A DNA stretch of 64,000 nt from Gemmobacter caeni (GCF_003054195.1 NZ_QBKP01000001.1:124001-188000), one strand, 5' to 3'. Positions 8,778 to 19,091 are shown, counted from the stretch's first letter. Program-made: numbers and translations. The notes: a model not told the origin generated them from the letters alone.

Positions 8778-10939
8778 TGGGCTGGCGCGCTTCCCTTTTC
8801 GCGCTGGCTCTGGCGCTGCTGCCCCTCGGCGGCAATGGCCAGACGGTCGACCGTGCGACCCTGACCGCCAATCAGGTGTCGGTCAGCGGCGACAGCCTCC
8901 TGGTGGCGCAAGGCGATGTCGAGGTGCGGTATCGCGGCCAGCGGCTCCGGGCGCAGCGCATCACCTATGATCGCGCCGCCGACCGGCTGCGGTTCGAGGG
9001 ACCGATCTACCTGACCGATGACAACGGCAATTTCGTCCGGGCCGAAACCGCGGATCTGAGCGCCGATCTGACCGAAGGGGTGATGAATTCCGCCCGTATG
9101 GTGCTGAACCGGCAGATGCAGATTGCCGCACGGCAGATGTTCCGCGCGGGCGGGCGATATACACAGCTCACGGACACCGTCGCCTCCTCCTGTCAGGTCT
9201 GCACCATTGACCCGGTCCCGCTGTGGGAGATCCGGGCGAGGCGCGTGGTCCACGACCAGCTGGAGCAGCAGCTTTACTTCGACCGGGCGCAACTGCGCTT
9301 TGCCGGGGTGCCGGTGTTCTATCTGCCGCGCCTGCGCATGCCCGATCCGACGCTGGACCGGGCGACCGGGGTGATGATGCCCGACATCCGCACCACCTCG
9401 GGTCTCGGCACCGGGATCAAGCTGCCGTATTTCATCACGCTCGGGTCGTCACGCGACCTGACAGTGACCCCCTATCTGAGCACGAAGAACGGGCGCACAC
9501 TGGAATTGCGCTATCGCGAGGCCTTCCGCACCGGCCAGATCGAGGTCACCGGCGCCACCTCGCGCGATGACATCCTGCCGGGCGAGGCGCGCGGCTATCT
9601 GCATGCCAGCGGCGATTTCGCGCTCCCCCGTGACTTTCGCCTCACCTTCCAGGCCGAAGCGGTCAGCGACCCGGCCTATCTGCTGGATTACGGCATTTCC
9701 GACAAGGACCGGCTGGACAGCCGGATCGAGGTCAGCCGCACCCGGCGCAACGAATATATCTCGGGCCGGTTCATCAACTTCCGGTCGATCCGTGACATCG
9801 ACGGCGTGCCGGAAAGCAATGCGACGCTGCCGACGCTGATCGGGGATTTCACCCTGCACCGCCGCTTTTCCGGCGGGCCGCTGGGCGGCGAGGCGGGGCT
9901 GATGTTCCAGACCCATTCGCATTACCGCACCTCCACGCTGGATTATGACACCGACGTGGATTCCGATGACATCGCCGATGGCCGTGACATGTCGCGCGCC
10001 TCGTTGCGGCTGGACTGGCGCCGCAACTGGGTGACCGGGCCGGGAATTGTCGTCTCGACCATGGCGGAGGTTTCTGCCGATCTTTACAACATCCGGCAGG
10101 ATGCCACCTATGGCGGCACGCACAGCCGTCTGCATGGGGCAACCGGGCTTGAACTGCGCTGGCCCTGGGTGGGCGGCACCGCGGACGGCGCCACGCATGT
10201 GATCGAGCCGGTGATGCAGCTGGTTCTGGCCAGCCGTGATGGCAGCGATATCCCCAACGAGGACAGCGCGCTGGTCGAGTTTGACGAGGGCAATCTGTTC
10301 GCGCTGGACCGTTTCGCAGGGTCAGACGCCCATGAAGACGGCGCGCGGCTGAATGTGGGTCTCAGCTGGACCCGCTATGCCCCTTCGGGCTGGAGCCTCG
10401 CGCTCGCCGGGGGCCGGGTGTTCCGGCGCGAGGATTTCGGCCAGTTCAGCACCGCCTCGGGCCTTGATGGCGTCACCTCGGACTGGCTCGCCACCGCGCA
10501 GGTCACCGTGCCGGGCGGGCTGTCGCTGACCAACCGCGCGCTGTTCGACGGTGCGTTCGGCATTACCAAGGCCGAATTCCGGCTGGACCTCGACCGCGAG
10601 AAATACGCGCTCAGCACCTCCTACATCTGGTTGCAGGCTGATGCCGCGGAAAACCGCATCGCCGACACGCAGGAGCTTTATCTGAACGGCCGATATGCGC
10701 TGACCGATACATGGACCGGCAAGCTGAGCGGCCGTTACGATTTCGAGGCCGACCGTGCCACCCGCGCAGGCCTCGGGCTCGAGTTCCGCAACGAATGCCT
10801 TCTTGTCGATCTTTCCCTCTCGCGCCGCTTCACCTCCTCGACTAGTGTGAAGCCAACTACGGATTTCGGCCTTTCGGTCGATCTGCTCGGTTTCGGCGGC
10901 AGCGCCAAGCCCGGTCCGGCCCGCAAGTGCCGGGGCTGA
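8777..10939 (+). CDS. lptD: LPS assembly outer-membrane protein LptD
   Basis: A 720-residue outer-membrane beta-barrel with signal peptide (MGWRASLFALALALLPLGG). Residues about 30-150 form the OstA/LptA-like beta-jellyroll. Next comes CQVCTIDPVPLWEIRARRV, a conserved region with two cysteines, and a third Cys lies near the end (RNECLLVDLSL), consistent with the disulphides known in LptD. The long C-terminal part alternates polar and hydrophobic residues as barrel strands do. Together with LptE it inserts LPS into the outer leaflet. The upstream in-frame extension to 8738 is rejected because the 8777 ATG is coupled to lptG. Confidence 0.93.
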   Translation: MGWRASLFALALALLPLGGNGQTVDRATLTANQVSVSGDSLLVAQGDVEVRYRGQRLRAQRITYDRAADRLRFEGPIYLTDDNGNFVRAETADLSADLTEGVMNSARMVLNRQMQIAARQMFRAGGRYTQLTDTVASSCQVCTIDPVPLWEIRARRVVHDQLEQQLYFDRAQLRFAGVPVFYLPRLRMPDPTLDRATGVMMPDIRTTSGLGTGIKLPYFITLGSSRDLTVTPYLSTKNGRTLELRYREAFRTGQIEVTGATSRDDILPGEARGYLHASGDFALPRDFRLTFQAEAVSDPAYLLDYGISDKDRLDSRIEVSRTRRNEYISGRFINFRSIRDIDGVPESNATLPTLIGDFTLHRRFSGGPLGGEAGLMFQTHSHYRTSTLDYDTDVDSDDIADGRDMSRASLRLDWRRNWVTGPGIVVSTMAEVSADLYNIRQDATYGGTHSRLHGATGLELRWPWVGGTADGATHVIEPVMQLVLASRDGSDIPNEDSALVEFDEGNLFALDRFAGSDAHEDGARLNVGLSWTRYAPSGWSLALAGGRVFRREDFGQFSTASGLDGVTSDWLATAQVTVPGGLSLTNRALFDGAFGITKAEFRLDLDREKYALSTSYIWLQADAAENRIADTQELYLNGRYALTDTWTGKLSGRYDFEADRATRAGLGLEFRNECLLVDLSLSRRFTSSTSVKPTTDFGLSVDLLGFGGSAKPGPARKCRG

Positions 10940-10992
10940 ACTGCCATGAACCGCCAGATCGCCGCGAAGGCCATAGCCAAGAGACTGCCCGA

Positions 10993-12201
10993 ATGACCCG
11001 AGTTCTGCCCCTCCTGACCGCAAGCTTCCTCGCGCTGGCCGCTGTTTCCGGCCCCGGAGCCGCCCAACAGAACCTGTTCGCACCGCGGATCATCATCAAT
11101 GACCGGGCGGTCACCGAATACGAATACCAGCAGCGCCTGCTGTTCATGCAGATCCTGCGCGCGCCGGGCGATCTGGAAAAAGAGGCGATGAAGGGGCTGA
11201 TCGAAGACCGGCTGCGCCTTCAGGAGGCCAAGCGGATCGGCGTCAAGCCGACCGAGGCCGAGGTGCGCAAGGGCATGGAAGAATTTGCCAGCCGCGCTAA
11301 CCTTTCCGCCGATGAATTTCTGAAGGTCATCGGTCAGGCCGGAATCGCGCCCGAGACCTTCCGCGATTTCGTAACCGCCGGGATGGTATGGCGCGAGGTG
11401 GTGCGGGCGAAATACGGCGCCACCACCAAAGTGACTGAGGCCGAGATCGACCGCGCGCTGGAAGCCGAAACCCGCAAGACCGCGCTGACCGTTGCGCTGT
11501 CGGAACTGATCATCCCCGCCCCTCCGGGTCAGGAGGATGCGGCGATGGCGCAGGCGCGCAGCATTCAGGGGCAGATCAATACCGAAGGTGGCTTTACCTC
11601 GGCCGTGGCGCGCTATTCCGCCGCAGCCTCGCGGGATCGGGGGGGGCGACTGGCGCCGATGCCGCTGAGCAACCTGCCGCCGCAGATCGCCAGCGTCATC
11701 CTCGCGCTTGGTCCCGGTCAGGTTTCAGCTCCGATCACCATTCCGGGTGGGGTTGCCCTGTTCCAGCTGCGCGACGTGACCGCCTCGAAAGAGGCGAGCC
11801 CGGCGATGGTGCAGGTGGAATATGCCCGGCTGCGCCTGCCGAAGGCCGAGACCACCGCCACCGATTTCGCGCGGATCCGGGCCAATGCCGATACCTGCAA
11901 AGATCTCTATACCCCGGCGCGCGGCCTGCCGGAAAACCAGCTTCAGATCGAGACCAAGCCGATGTCGGCGGTTCCCGCCGATCTGGGGCTGGAACTGGCG
12001 CGGCTGGACCCGGGCGAAAGCGTGCTGCGTGATCTGGGGGGGGCCACCGAAATGCTGATGCTGTGTTCGCGCCAGCCGGTCAGCGAAACGCCGGTCGACC
12101 GCAGCGCGATCCGCAACCAGATCCTCAACCGCAAGGTCGAGGCGCAGAGCGACCTTTATCTGGCTGAACTGCGCGCCAATGCCCTGATCCGCGAGCCCTG
12201 A
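10993..12201 (+). CDS. surA: SurA-like periplasmic peptidylprolyl isomerase
   Basis: A 402-residue secreted chaperone: signal peptide LLTASFLALAAVSGPGAAQQ, an N-terminal SurA helical domain (residues about 45-170, with GLIEDRLRLQEAKRIGV) and a parvulin-type PPIase domain (about 180-290, with FTSAVARYSAAASRDRGGRLAPM). SurA helps outer-membrane barrels such as LptD fold, which fits its place directly behind lptD. Only one parvulin domain is evident, as is common in alphaproteobacteria. The start at 10993 places the signal peptide correctly; the 22 residues upstream of it are not signal-like. Confidence 0.88.
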   Translation: MTRVLPLLTASFLALAAVSGPGAAQQNLFAPRIIINDRAVTEYEYQQRLLFMQILRAPGDLEKEAMKGLIEDRLRLQEAKRIGVKPTEAEVRKGMEEFASRANLSADEFLKVIGQAGIAPETFRDFVTAGMVWREVVRAKYGATTKVTEAEIDRALEAETRKTALTVALSELIIPAPPGQEDAAMAQARSIQGQINTEGGFTSAVARYSAAASRDRGGRLAPMPLSNLPPQIASVILALGPGQVSAPITIPGGVALFQLRDVTASKEASPAMVQVEYARLRLPKAETTATDFARIRANADTCKDLYTPARGLPENQLQIETKPMSAVPADLGLELARLDPGESVLRDLGGATEMLMLCSRQPVSETPVDRSAIRNQILNRKVEAQSDLYLAELRANALIREP

Positions 12202-12204
12202 GCC

Positions 12205-13182
12205 ATGGCCGATCTGGCGCCGGTGGCGCTGAGCTGTGGCGAGCCTGCGGGCATCGGCCCGGAAATCGCAGTGAAGGCGCGTGCCGTTCTGGGGCGCGCC
12301 TTGCCTTTCTTCTGGATCGGCGATCCCCGGCATCTGCCTCAGGGCACCGATTTTACGGAAATCGCCCGCCCGGCAGAGGCGGTCGCTGTGCCGCCCGACC
12401 GGCTTCCGGTTCTGCCACTGCCCTTCGCCGCCCCTGCCACCCCCGGCGTGCTGGAACCTGCCAATGCGGCGGGCGTCATCGCCGCGATACGGCGGGGGGT
12501 AGAACTGGTGCAGACGGGCGAGGCTTCCGCGATCTGCACCGCCCCCCTGCACAAGAAGGCGCTGAAGGACGGCGCGGGATTTGCCTTTCCGGGTCATACC
12601 GAATTTCTGGCTGATCTCGCAGGCGGCGCCGATGTGGTGATGATGCTGGCTGCGCCGGAATTGCGTGTGGTGCCGGTCACCATCCACATCCCGCTGGCCG
12701 AGGTTCCTGCTACGCTGACCGCTAATCTGCTGGAGCGGGCCATTCGCATCACCCATGCCGGGCTGGTCCGCGATTTCGGAATTTCCGCACCGCGTCTTGC
12801 GGTGGCCGGGCTGAACCCCCATGCGGGTGAAGGCGGGGCCATGGGGCATGAGGATGCCACCGTGATCGCGCCGGTGGTCGCCCGGCTGGCGGCCGAAGGC
12901 ATGGCGATCTTTGGCCCGCTGCCCGCCGATACGATGTTCCATCCACGCGCCCGCGCCGCCTATGACGTGGCGATCTGCATGTATCACGATCAGGCGTTGA
13001 TCCCGATCAAGACGGTGAATTTCGACGGCGGCGTGAATGTGACGCTGGGCCTGCCCTTCGTGCGCACCTCGCCCGACCATGGCACGGCGCTCGACATTGC
13101 CGGGCGGGGCATTGCCGAGCCGTCAAGCCTTGTGGCGGCGCTGCGCATGGCGCATGACATGGCGGCGGCGCGGGGCCGGTAA
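12205..13182 (+). CDS. pdxA: 4-hydroxythreonine-4-phosphate dehydrogenase
   Basis: A 325-residue NAD-dependent enzyme of pyridoxal phosphate synthesis that oxidises and decarboxylates 4-phosphohydroxy-threonine. It begins [16 protein letters not shown], has [19 protein letters not shown] and [12 protein letters not shown], then [16 protein letters not shown]; the histidines in these stretches are the known metal ligands. It lies three bases behind surA and ahead of rsmA, the order seen in many proteobacteria. A repeated intergenic element follows immediately. Confidence 0.95.
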   Translation: MADLAPVALSCGEPAGIGPEIAVKARAVLGRALPFFWIGDPRHLPQGTDFTEIARPAEAVAVPPDRLPVLPLPFAAPATPGVLEPANAAGVIAAIRRGVELVQTGEASAICTAPLHKKALKDGAGFAFPGHTEFLADLAGGADVVMMLAAPELRVVPVTIHIPLAEVPATLTANLLERAIRITHAGLVRDFGISAPRLAVAGLNPHAGEGGAMGHEDATVIAPVVARLAAEGMAIFGPLPADTMFHPRARAAYDVAICMYHDQALIPIKTVNFDGGVNVTLGLPFVRTSPDHGTALDIAGRGIAEPSSLVAALRMAHDMAAARGR

Positions 13183-13233
13183 GCCCCGGGGGGTTGCCCC
13201 GGACCCGGGATATTTGGACCAGAATAAAAGCAG
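13183..13233 (+). repeat. intergenic hairpin-GATATTT element, copy A
   Basis: Directly after the pdxA stop, a G/C-rich hairpin-forming run is followed by CCCGGGATATTTGGACC and AGAATAAAAGCAGG. The tail matches copies at 28291-28340 and 58671-58739. The AGGAG at its end serves as the rsmA ribosome binding site. Confidence 0.6.
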
Positions 13234-13244
13234 GAGCCGGTTTC

Positions 13245-14084
13245 ATGGCGACGATCGACGGTTTGCCGCCGCTGCGCGAGGTTATCCGGGCGCATGACCT
13301 GGTGGCGAAGAAGCAGCTTGGGCAGAACTTTCTGCTGGATCTGAACCTGACCGCCAAGATCGCGCGACAGGCGGGCGACCTTTCGGGCTGCGATGTACTG
13401 GAGGTCGGGCCCGGCCCCGGCGGCTTGACGCGCGGGCTGTTGGCGGAAGGTGCGCGGCGGGTGCTGGCGGTGGAGAAAGACGCTCGCTGTCTGCCCGCGC
13501 TGGCCGAGGTTCAGGCGGCGTATCCGGGCAAGCTGGATGTCATCAACGGCGATGCGCTGGAGGTCGATGTGCTGGCGCATCTGACACCGCCGATCCGCGT
13601 GGTGGCGAACCTGCCCTATAATGTGGGGACCGAACTGCTGATCCGCTGGCTGACGCCCGCGAACTGGCCACCGTTCTGGGAAAGCCTGACGCTGATGTTC
13701 CAGAAGGAAGTGGCCGAGCGGATCGTGGCGAAGCCGAGGGGCGACCACTACGGGCGGCTCGCGCTTCTGGCGCAATGGCGCTGCGAGGCGAAGATCGTCC
13801 TGCATCTGCCGCCCGAGGCATTCACCCCTGCGCCCAAGGTGCATTCGGCGGTGGTGCATCTGACCCGGCTGCCGGGGCCGCGCTTTCCGGCGGATGAGAA
13901 GATCCTGAGCCGGATCACCGCCATGGCCTTCAACCAGCGACGCAAGATGCTGCGGTCCTCACTGAAGGGGCTGGGGCCGGACATCGAAGCGCGGCTGGAG
14001 GCGGCGGGGATTGCACCGACGGCGCGGGCGGAGGAAATCCCGCTGGAAGGGTTCTGCGCCCTGGCGCGCGAGATGGCAAAATGA
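13245..14084 (+). CDS. rsmA: 16S rRNA dimethyladenosine methyltransferase
   Basis: RsmA (KsgA) dimethylates two adjacent adenines near the 3' end of 16S rRNA. The 279-residue protein has the opening [14 protein letters not shown] motif [12 protein letters not shown] and motif [13 protein letters not shown], the catalytic NLPY. The C-terminal helical domain follows after about residue 200. AGGAG lies before the ATG at 13245; an earlier in-frame ATG at 13194 lies inside the repeated element and is rejected. It converges on the DUF4167 gene with a shared terminator. Confidence 0.95.
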   Translation: MATIDGLPPLREVIRAHDLVAKKQLGQNFLLDLNLTAKIARQAGDLSGCDVLEVGPGPGGLTRGLLAEGARRVLAVEKDARCLPALAEVQAAYPGKLDVINGDALEVDVLAHLTPPIRVVANLPYNVGTELLIRWLTPANWPPFWESLTLMFQKEVAERIVAKPRGDHYGRLALLAQWRCEAKIVLHLPPEAFTPAPKVHSAVVHLTRLPGPRFPADEKILSRITAMAFNQRRKMLRSSLKGLGPDIEARLEAAGIAPTARAEEIPLEGFCALAREMAK

Positions 14085-14108
14085 AAACGGGGCCGCGTGG
14101 CCCCGTTT
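14085..14108. terminator. bidirectional terminator between rsmA and DUF4167 gene
   Basis: Ten-base arms AAACGGGGCC (14085-14094) and GGCCCCGTTT (14099-14108) with a four-base loop. The A-run on one side is a T-run on the other strand, so it can stop transcription from both converging genes. It fills the whole gap between the two stop codons. Confidence 0.75.
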
Positions 14109-14109
14109 C

Positions 14110-14895
14110 TTATTCTGCGGCTTCCGGCTTTTCCGCCTCGGTCTTGGGTTTCGGCGTGCGCGGCTTGCGCGGGGCAGCCGGCTTGCGCGGCTTCGGCGCC
14201 TCGGCAGCGGGGGCCTCGGTGGCCGGGGCTTCCGGGGCGGCCGTCACCGGCGCCGAAGGTTCGGCAGGTGCTTCGGGCGTGGCCGCGGGTTCGGCGGCGC
14301 CTTCAGTGCCTTCGCCACGCGGGGCACGACGGTCGTATTGCGGACGCGGGCCACGGAAATCGCGGCGGCTACGGTCGCCCTCGCGGCGCTGGTTCTGCCC
14401 TGCCTGCGGCTGCCCCTCGCGCTTCATTTCCGGCGTTTCGACCAGCGTGCTTTCCTCGTCAGCGGTCAGCGTCATGGCCTCTGCCGGAACCTCGGGCTGG
14501 TCGCCTGCCCCCGGGTCGCGGGCATCGTTCCGGTCGCTGCGGTCCTGATGGCGGGGATTGCCGCCGGACTGGCCGTTGTTCTGGCCGCCGCCCTGCTGGT
14601 TGTTGTGGTTCTGATATTGCTGCTGACGCGCCTCTTGCTCGGCCGCCAGTTCGCGTTGCGCCTCGCTGAGCATACGGGTGTAATGCTCGGCGTGCTGAAG
14701 AAAATTCTCGGCGGCGACGCGGTCATTCGAGAGCTGCGCGTCACGCGCGAGAATGAGGTACTTCTCGATGATCTGCTGCGGCGTGCCGCGCACCTTGCCT
14801 TCGGGGCCGGAGCTGTCGAAGACACGGTTGATGATGTTGCCCATCGTGCGCGGGCGGTTCGACTTCGAACGCGAGCGGGATTTAGAGGATCTCAT
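14110..14895 (-). CDS. DUF4167 domain protein
   Basis: A 261-residue protein with a basic start (MRSSKSRSRSKSNRPRTMG) and a conserved block NIINRVFDSSGPEGKVRGTP ending in a helical stretch (about residues 18-95, QQIIEKYLILARDAQLSND) that matches the DUF4167 family. The remaining two thirds is low-complexity: Asn/Gln-rich (about 95-125), Arg/Gly-rich, then an Ala/Pro/Lys tail. This composition suggests nucleic-acid binding, but the function is not established. It lies downstream of prmC on the same strand, a common alphaproteobacterial arrangement. Confidence 0.87.
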   Translation of the reverse strand: MRSSKSRSRSKSNRPRTMGNIINRVFDSSGPEGKVRGTPQQIIEKYLILARDAQLSNDRVAAENFLQHAEHYTRMLSEAQRELAAEQEARQQQYQNHNNQQGGGQNNGQSGGNPRHQDRSDRNDARDPGAGDQPEVPAEAMTLTADEESTLVETPEMKREGQPQAGQNQRREGDRSRRDFRGPRPQYDRRAPRGEGTEGAAEPAATPEAPAEPSAPVTAAPEAPATEAPAAEAPKPRKPAAPRKPRTPKPKTEAEKPEAAE

Positions 14896-14952
14896 CTTGT
14901 CCTATGATCCGGTAGTCCGGGGTGACTGGCCGACCTGCATCGTCTGCCGCGC

Positions 14953-14967
14953 GAGGGAAATTCCCTC
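14953..14967. promoter_or_regulatory. inverted repeat upstream of DUF4167 gene
   Basis: Perfect seven-base arms GAGGGAA and TTCCCTC around one base, 58 bases upstream of the DUF4167 start in a 234-base gap after prmC. It could be an operator; no matching regulator is known to me. Confidence 0.25.
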
Positions 14968-15129
14968 CGGAGGTATGCTGTCATGCTTTCAGCTTGAAAA
15001 CGGGGAGCGAGCCAATCGCCCCGCCGCTGAAACCGGAGTAACCATGCGACGTGCTGCGTGACAAGCAGATTCTGCGCAGAAAATTGGGGAAAACCTCGAT
15101 TTTGTGCCAAAATGGCCGGAAGTCGCCGG

Positions 15130-15963
15130 TCATTGCGGTGCAATGGCGGAAACGACGCGGTGGCGATTGTCCAGATCGGCGAGGATTCGTGCCTGTGCCA
15201 GACCGGCGGCGGTGAACAGCGCGGCAACGGCGGCCCCCTGTGTCGGGCCGATTTCCACCAGAAGCCTGCCCTGCGGCAGCAGATGGTCGCGCGCACCGGC
15301 TGCGATGGCGCGGTAGGCATCCAGCCCGTCGCCACCGGGGGTCAGGGCCAGATGCGGCTCCCATTCGCGGACCTCGGGGGAAAGCCCGGCCATTTCATCG
15401 GCGGCGATATAGGGCGGGTTGGAGACGATCAGATCGAAGCGACCGCTGATCGGGGCGAACCAGTCGCCTTGCAGGAAGGACGCGCGGTCCGTGAGGCCGA
15501 GGGCCACAGCATTGCCGCGCGCCACCTCCAGCGCGGCGTCCGACAGGTCGGTCGCAATTCCCGTCGCCCCGGACCGTTCTGCGAGCAGCGTCAGCAGGAT
15601 CGCGCCCGAGCCGGTACCAAGGTCCAGAACACGGGAGAACGGCGCGGCCAGGGCTTCGGCGACCAGCGTTTCGGTTTCGGGGCGCGGGTCCAGCACATCA
15701 CGGGTGACGCGGAAACTGCGCCCCCAGAACTGTCGCTGCCCGGTGATCTGACTGACCGGCTGACGCGCCAGACGCGCGGTCACGGCCTCTTCCAGCCGCA
15801 TCGCCGCCGCCTCGGGCAGCGGATCATGCAGCGCCAGCATCACCCGGTCGGCTGAGATCTCAAGCGCATGCGCCATGAGAAGCCGGGCATCCCGTGCGGC
15901 ATCGGGCAGACCGGCGGCCGTCAGGCGGGCGACAGCCTCGCGATAGGCCAGGGCAGCGGTCAC
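15130..15963 (-). CDS. prmC: peptide chain release factor N5-glutamine methyltransferase
   Basis: PrmC (HemK) methylates the glutamine of the GGQ motif in release factors RF1 and RF2. The 277-residue protein has an N-terminal helical domain (about residues 1-80) and a Rossmann methyltransferase domain with [12 protein letters not shown] and the diagnostic IVSNPPYIA. Its ATG overlaps the prfA stop codon (ATGA), so enzyme and substrate are translationally coupled. Confidence 0.95.
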   Translation of the reverse strand: MTAALAYREAVARLTAAGLPDAARDARLLMAHALEISADRVMLALHDPLPEAAAMRLEEAVTARLARQPVSQITGQRQFWGRSFRVTRDVLDPRPETETLVAEALAAPFSRVLDLGTGSGAILLTLLAERSGATGIATDLSDAALEVARGNAVALGLTDRASFLQGDWFAPISGRFDLIVSNPPYIAADEMAGLSPEVREWEPHLALTPGGDGLDAYRAIAAGARDHLLPQGRLLVEIGPTQGAAVAALFTAAGLAQARILADLDNRHRVVSAIAPQ

Positions 15964-17015
15964 GCCTCCATCTCCGCCAGTTTGGCGGCCTGATCATGCG
16001 AAACCAGCGCCTCGATCACCTCGCCCAGATCGCCCTGCATGATCTGCGGCAGGGCGTAGAGCGTCAGGTTGATGCGATGGTCGGTCATCCGCCCCTGGGG
16101 GAAGTTGTAGGTACGGATGCGCTCGGAACGGTCGCCGGACCCCACCTGCGCCTTGCGGTCGGCGGCGCGGGCCGAAGCGGCCTTGTCACGCTCCATCTCG
16201 AACAGACGGGCACGCAGCACCTGCATCGCGATGGCGCGGTTCTGGTGCTGCGACTTCTCCGACGAGGTGACGACGATGCCACTGGGGATATGGGTGATGC
16301 GCACAGCCGAGTCGGTGGTGTTGACGTGCTGGCCACCTGCCCCGCTGGCGCGCATCGTGTCGATGCGGATGTCGGTGGCGGGGATGTCGATGTCGACCTC
16401 CTCGGCCTCGGGCAACACGGCGACGGTAGCGGCAGAGGTATGGATGCGGCCCCCCGCCTCGGTTTCCGGCACGCGCTGCACGCGATGGGTGCCCGCCTCA
16501 TATTTCAGCCGGGCAAAGACGCCCTCGCCCTGCACATGCGCGGTGAATTCCTTCAGCCCGCCAAGATCGGAAAGCTGCTGTTCCAGCACCTCGAAGCGCC
16601 AGCCCATGCGTTCGGCATAGCGTTGGTACATCCGGGCCAGATCACCGGCGAAAAGGCTCGCCTCCTCGCCGCCGGTGCCGGGACGGATCTCAAGGATCGC
16701 CGGGCGCGCATCGGCGGCATCTTTCGGCAGAAGCGCCAGACGCAGGGCCTGCTCCATCTCGGGGATGCGGTCTTTCAGGCGGGGAAGCTCTTCCTCGGCC
16801 AAGGCGCGCATTTCGGGATCGGTCAGCATGGCCTCGGCCTCGGCCAGATCGGCCAGGGCACTGCGATAGGCCACGATTTCCGCCACCACGGGTTTCAGAT
16901 CGGCATATTCGCGGCTGAGCGCGGCAATCTCGGCCGGGGCGGCGCCCTGTCCGAGCTTCGCTTCCAGATATTCGAAGCGGCGGGTGATCTGGTCGAGTTT
17001 TTCGAAGGGAACCAT
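15960..17015 (-). CDS. prfA: peptide chain release factor 1
   Basis: RF1 ends translation at UAA and UAG codons. The 351-residue protein shows [20 protein letters not shown], where PET fits the PxT codon-recognition motif of RF1, and [16 protein letters not shown] with the catalytic GGQ. Length is normal. It is 31 bases downstream of the DUF1499 gene and overlaps prmC. No strong Shine-Dalgarno sequence is visible before its ATG. Confidence 0.96.
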   Translation of the reverse strand: MVPFEKLDQITRRFEYLEAKLGQGAAPAEIAALSREYADLKPVVAEIVAYRSALADLAEAEAMLTDPEMRALAEEELPRLKDRIPEMEQALRLALLPKDAADARPAILEIRPGTGGEEASLFAGDLARMYQRYAERMGWRFEVLEQQLSDLGGLKEFTAHVQGEGVFARLKYEAGTHRVQRVPETEAGGRIHTSAATVAVLPEAEEVDIDIPATDIRIDTMRASGAGGQHVNTTDSAVRITHIPSGIVVTSSEKSQHQNRAIAMQVLRARLFEMERDKAASARAADRKAQVGSGDRSERIRTYNFPQGRMTDHRINLTLYALPQIMQGDLGEVIEALVSHDQAAKLAEMEA

Positions 17016-17046
17016 GCGACCGATGTGGCGCGAAGGCCGCGCGCGG

Positions 17047-17520
17047 TCAAGAGGCGGATGGGGACAGCGCGGCCAGCCAGCGTTCGGCGCGCGCCCGGTT
17101 CACCCCCATATCGGAATAGCCAAACCGCGCGCGGGACCAGAGCCTGAGGCTGGCGCCTTGCGGTGTGGCGAAGGTTTCGACCGTGATGACATCGGGAAAA
17201 CCCCAAAGGGCAGACCGCTGCACAAAGGTCATGCGCCCTTCCGCCGGGCTGCCCGCGATCAGGGTCGTGCGCGGCTCGGCCAGCGCCACGGCTTGCAGAC
17301 GTTCGGCCAGTTCCCAGTCTGTCAGGCCAGGGAACACCGGGGCGGCAATCTCGCCGCCCTCGGGTCGCACCCGCACGTCATTCGGCTTGCCGGTGCGCAA
17401 AGGCTCGGCAAGGCTGACATGCCAGTCCGCCGGATCAAGCGGCGCGAACCGCACCGCCAGCGCGAGGCACAACACAGCCAGCAGCGGCAGACCAAAAGTG
17501 ACGGCGAGGATCAGTTTCAT
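17047..17520 (-). CDS. DUF1499 family protein
   Basis: A 157-residue protein with an N-terminal membrane segment ([23 protein letters not shown] shortened here to its role) followed by a soluble domain containing [12 protein letters not shown]-like and [16 protein letters not shown] stretches, with [19 protein letters not shown] at the end, typical of DUF1499. The domain has no assigned biochemical function. The start at 17520 overlaps the speB stop (ATGA), showing coupling to speB; the six-codon upstream extension is therefore rejected. Confidence 0.8.
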   Translation of the reverse strand: MKLILAVTFGLPLLAVLCLALAVRFAPLDPADWHVSLAEPLRTGKPNDVRVRPEGGEIAAPVFPGLTDWELAERLQAVALAEPRTTLIAGSPAEGRMTFVQRSALWGFPDVITVETFATPQGASLRLWSRARFGYSDMGVNRARAERWLAALSPSAS

Positions 17521-18482
17521 CGCCGGGTCTTGGCCCAATGGTGCAGGCAGAGGATTTCGTAGGCGACATGGGCGCCTGCAATGGCCGTGGCCCCGGTGGT
17601 GTCATAGGGCGGCGAAACCTCGACCACATCGCCCCCGACGAGGTTCACCCCCGCCAGATCGCGCAGAATCGCGGCGGCCTGCCAGCTTGCCAGCCCACCC
17701 CAGACCGGCGTGCCGGTGCCGGGCGCGAAGGCCGGGTCCAGCGCGTCGATGTCGAAGGTCAGATAGACCGGATGGTCGCCGACGATGGCTTTCACCTTCT
17801 CGACGATCCGCGCCACACCGATTTCATGGCATTCGCGGGCGTCGATGACATTCATCCCCAGATAATCGTCGCAGAAGGTGCGAATGCCGATCTGGACGGA
17901 TCGTTTCGGGTCCACAAGTCCGGTCCTGACCGCCTTGTACATCATGGTGCCGTGGTCGATGCGGGTCAGGTCGTCATCGGCCCAGAGGTCGGAATGGGCG
18001 TCGAAATGGATCACACTCATCGGGCCAAATTTCTCGGCATAGGCCTTGAGGATCGGCCAGGTGATGAAGTGATCGCCGCCCAGCGTGATGCTGGCGGCGC
18101 CTGCGTCGAGGATCGTGCGGATGTGATCGGTCAGCCGGTCGGGGAAATCCGCGACCTTGGCGTAGTCAAAGGCGAGATCGCCGTAGTCGATCACCGCCAG
18201 ATCCTCCAGCGGATCGGTGCCCCAGCCCTGCGGCGGATCATAAGGTTGCAGGCTCGATGCCTCGCGGATGGCGCGCGGGCCAAAGCGGGTCCCGGTGCGA
18301 TGCGTCACCGCCTGATCGAAGGGCACGCCGGTCACGGCGACATCCACCCCCGTCAGATCCTTGGTATAGGTCCGGCGCAGAAAGCTGGTGGCGCCGGCAA
18401 AGGCGTTTTCAAAGGCATAGCCGCGCGGGCTTTTACGGGTAAAGGCGGTATCGACTTCGTTCTTGGCATCTTCAAGGGCCAT
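17517..18482 (-). CDS. speB: agmatinase / ureohydrolase family enzyme
   Basis: A 321-residue binuclear manganese ureohydrolase. Metal-binding motifs are all visible: TLGGDHFITWP, VIHFDAHSDLW and LTFDIDALDPAFAPGTGTP. The closest match by pattern is agmatinase, which splits agmatine into putrescine and urea, but guanidinobutyrase cannot be excluded by eye. Start 18482 is chosen for GAGGAGCG upstream of ATG. It leads a reverse-strand unit with the DUF1499 gene and prfA. Confidence 0.85.
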   Translation of the reverse strand: MALEDAKNEVDTAFTRKSPRGYAFENAFAGATSFLRRTYTKDLTGVDVAVTGVPFDQAVTHRTGTRFGPRAIREASSLQPYDPPQGWGTDPLEDLAVIDYGDLAFDYAKVADFPDRLTDHIRTILDAGAASITLGGDHFITWPILKAYAEKFGPMSVIHFDAHSDLWADDDLTRIDHGTMMYKAVRTGLVDPKRSVQIGIRTFCDDYLGMNVIDARECHEIGVARIVEKVKAIVGDHPVYLTFDIDALDPAFAPGTGTPVWGGLASWQAAAILRDLAGVNLVGGDVVEVSPPYDTTGATAIAGAHVAYEILCLHHWAKTRR

Positions 18483-18596
18483 GGAACGCTCCTCGGGTCT
18501 GAAGGTCGTCATTCTGGTCATCGGAGACGCGCCGGATCCGGGTGCGGCGAGATTGCCGCCCCGGTCGCCAAAGTCAAGCCTTGCGGCGGAATTTGA

Positions 18597-19091
18597 TCAT
18601 TTTGCAGTAGCGCGCAGCATCCAGGCTGCCTTTTCATGCGCAGCACAACGCCCGGTCAGCAGATCGGCTGTGACCGGGTCATTGCCCTTTTCAGCCGCCG
18701 CGATCACTTTGCGCATCCGCTTGGCCACCGCCTCGTGATCCGAGGCCAGATCCTCGATCATCTCATGTGCCGAGGGCAGCTTGGCCGGGTCGCTGATGAT
18801 CGAGCCTTTGGCCATGGCATCCAGCTGGAACGGCGCCAGACGACCCAGCGCGCGCATCCGTTCGGCCAGATCATCGGCGGCCTGGAACAGGTCGTTATAC
18901 TGTTCCTCGGTCAGCAGATGGATCGGATGGAACAGCGGCCCTTCCACATTCCAGTGATAGGCATGGGATTTGAACAACAGCCGGTAAGTATCGGCCACGG
19001 CCTGCGACAGGCCCTCGGAAATGGCCAGCACATTCACAACCCCGGTGTCGATCCGGTCGGCCTGCGGGACGGTGTCCAGAACATCGGTCAT
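18597..19091 (-). CDS. dps: Dps-type DNA-protection ferritin
   Basis: A 164-residue Dps family protein. The ferroxidase pattern is clear: LFKSHAYHWNVEGPLFHPIH, then LFQAADDLAERMRALG with the acidic ligands. Dps dodecamers oxidise and store iron using peroxide and shield DNA in starved cells. AAGGAGA precedes the ATG. It appears monocistronic, between speB and the aminotransferase gene. Confidence 0.93.
   Translation of the reverse strand: MTDVLDTVPQADRIDTGVVNVLAISEGLSQAVADTYRLLFKSHAYHWNVEGPLFHPIHLLTEEQYNDLFQAADDLAERMRALGRLAPFQLDAMAKGSIISDPAKLPSAHEMIEDLASDHEAVAKRMRKVIAAAEKGNDPVTADLLTGRCAAHEKAAWMLRATAK

Noticed and set aside
13194-13244. N-terminal extension of rsmA from an ATG at 13194
   Set aside because: The extension lies in the repeated intergenic element, and an AGGAG supports the ATG at 13245.
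14981-15364. 127-codon reverse frame between prmC and the DUF4167 gene
   Set aside because: Mostly inside prmC in another frame; the part in the gap has no ribosome binding site or recognised family.
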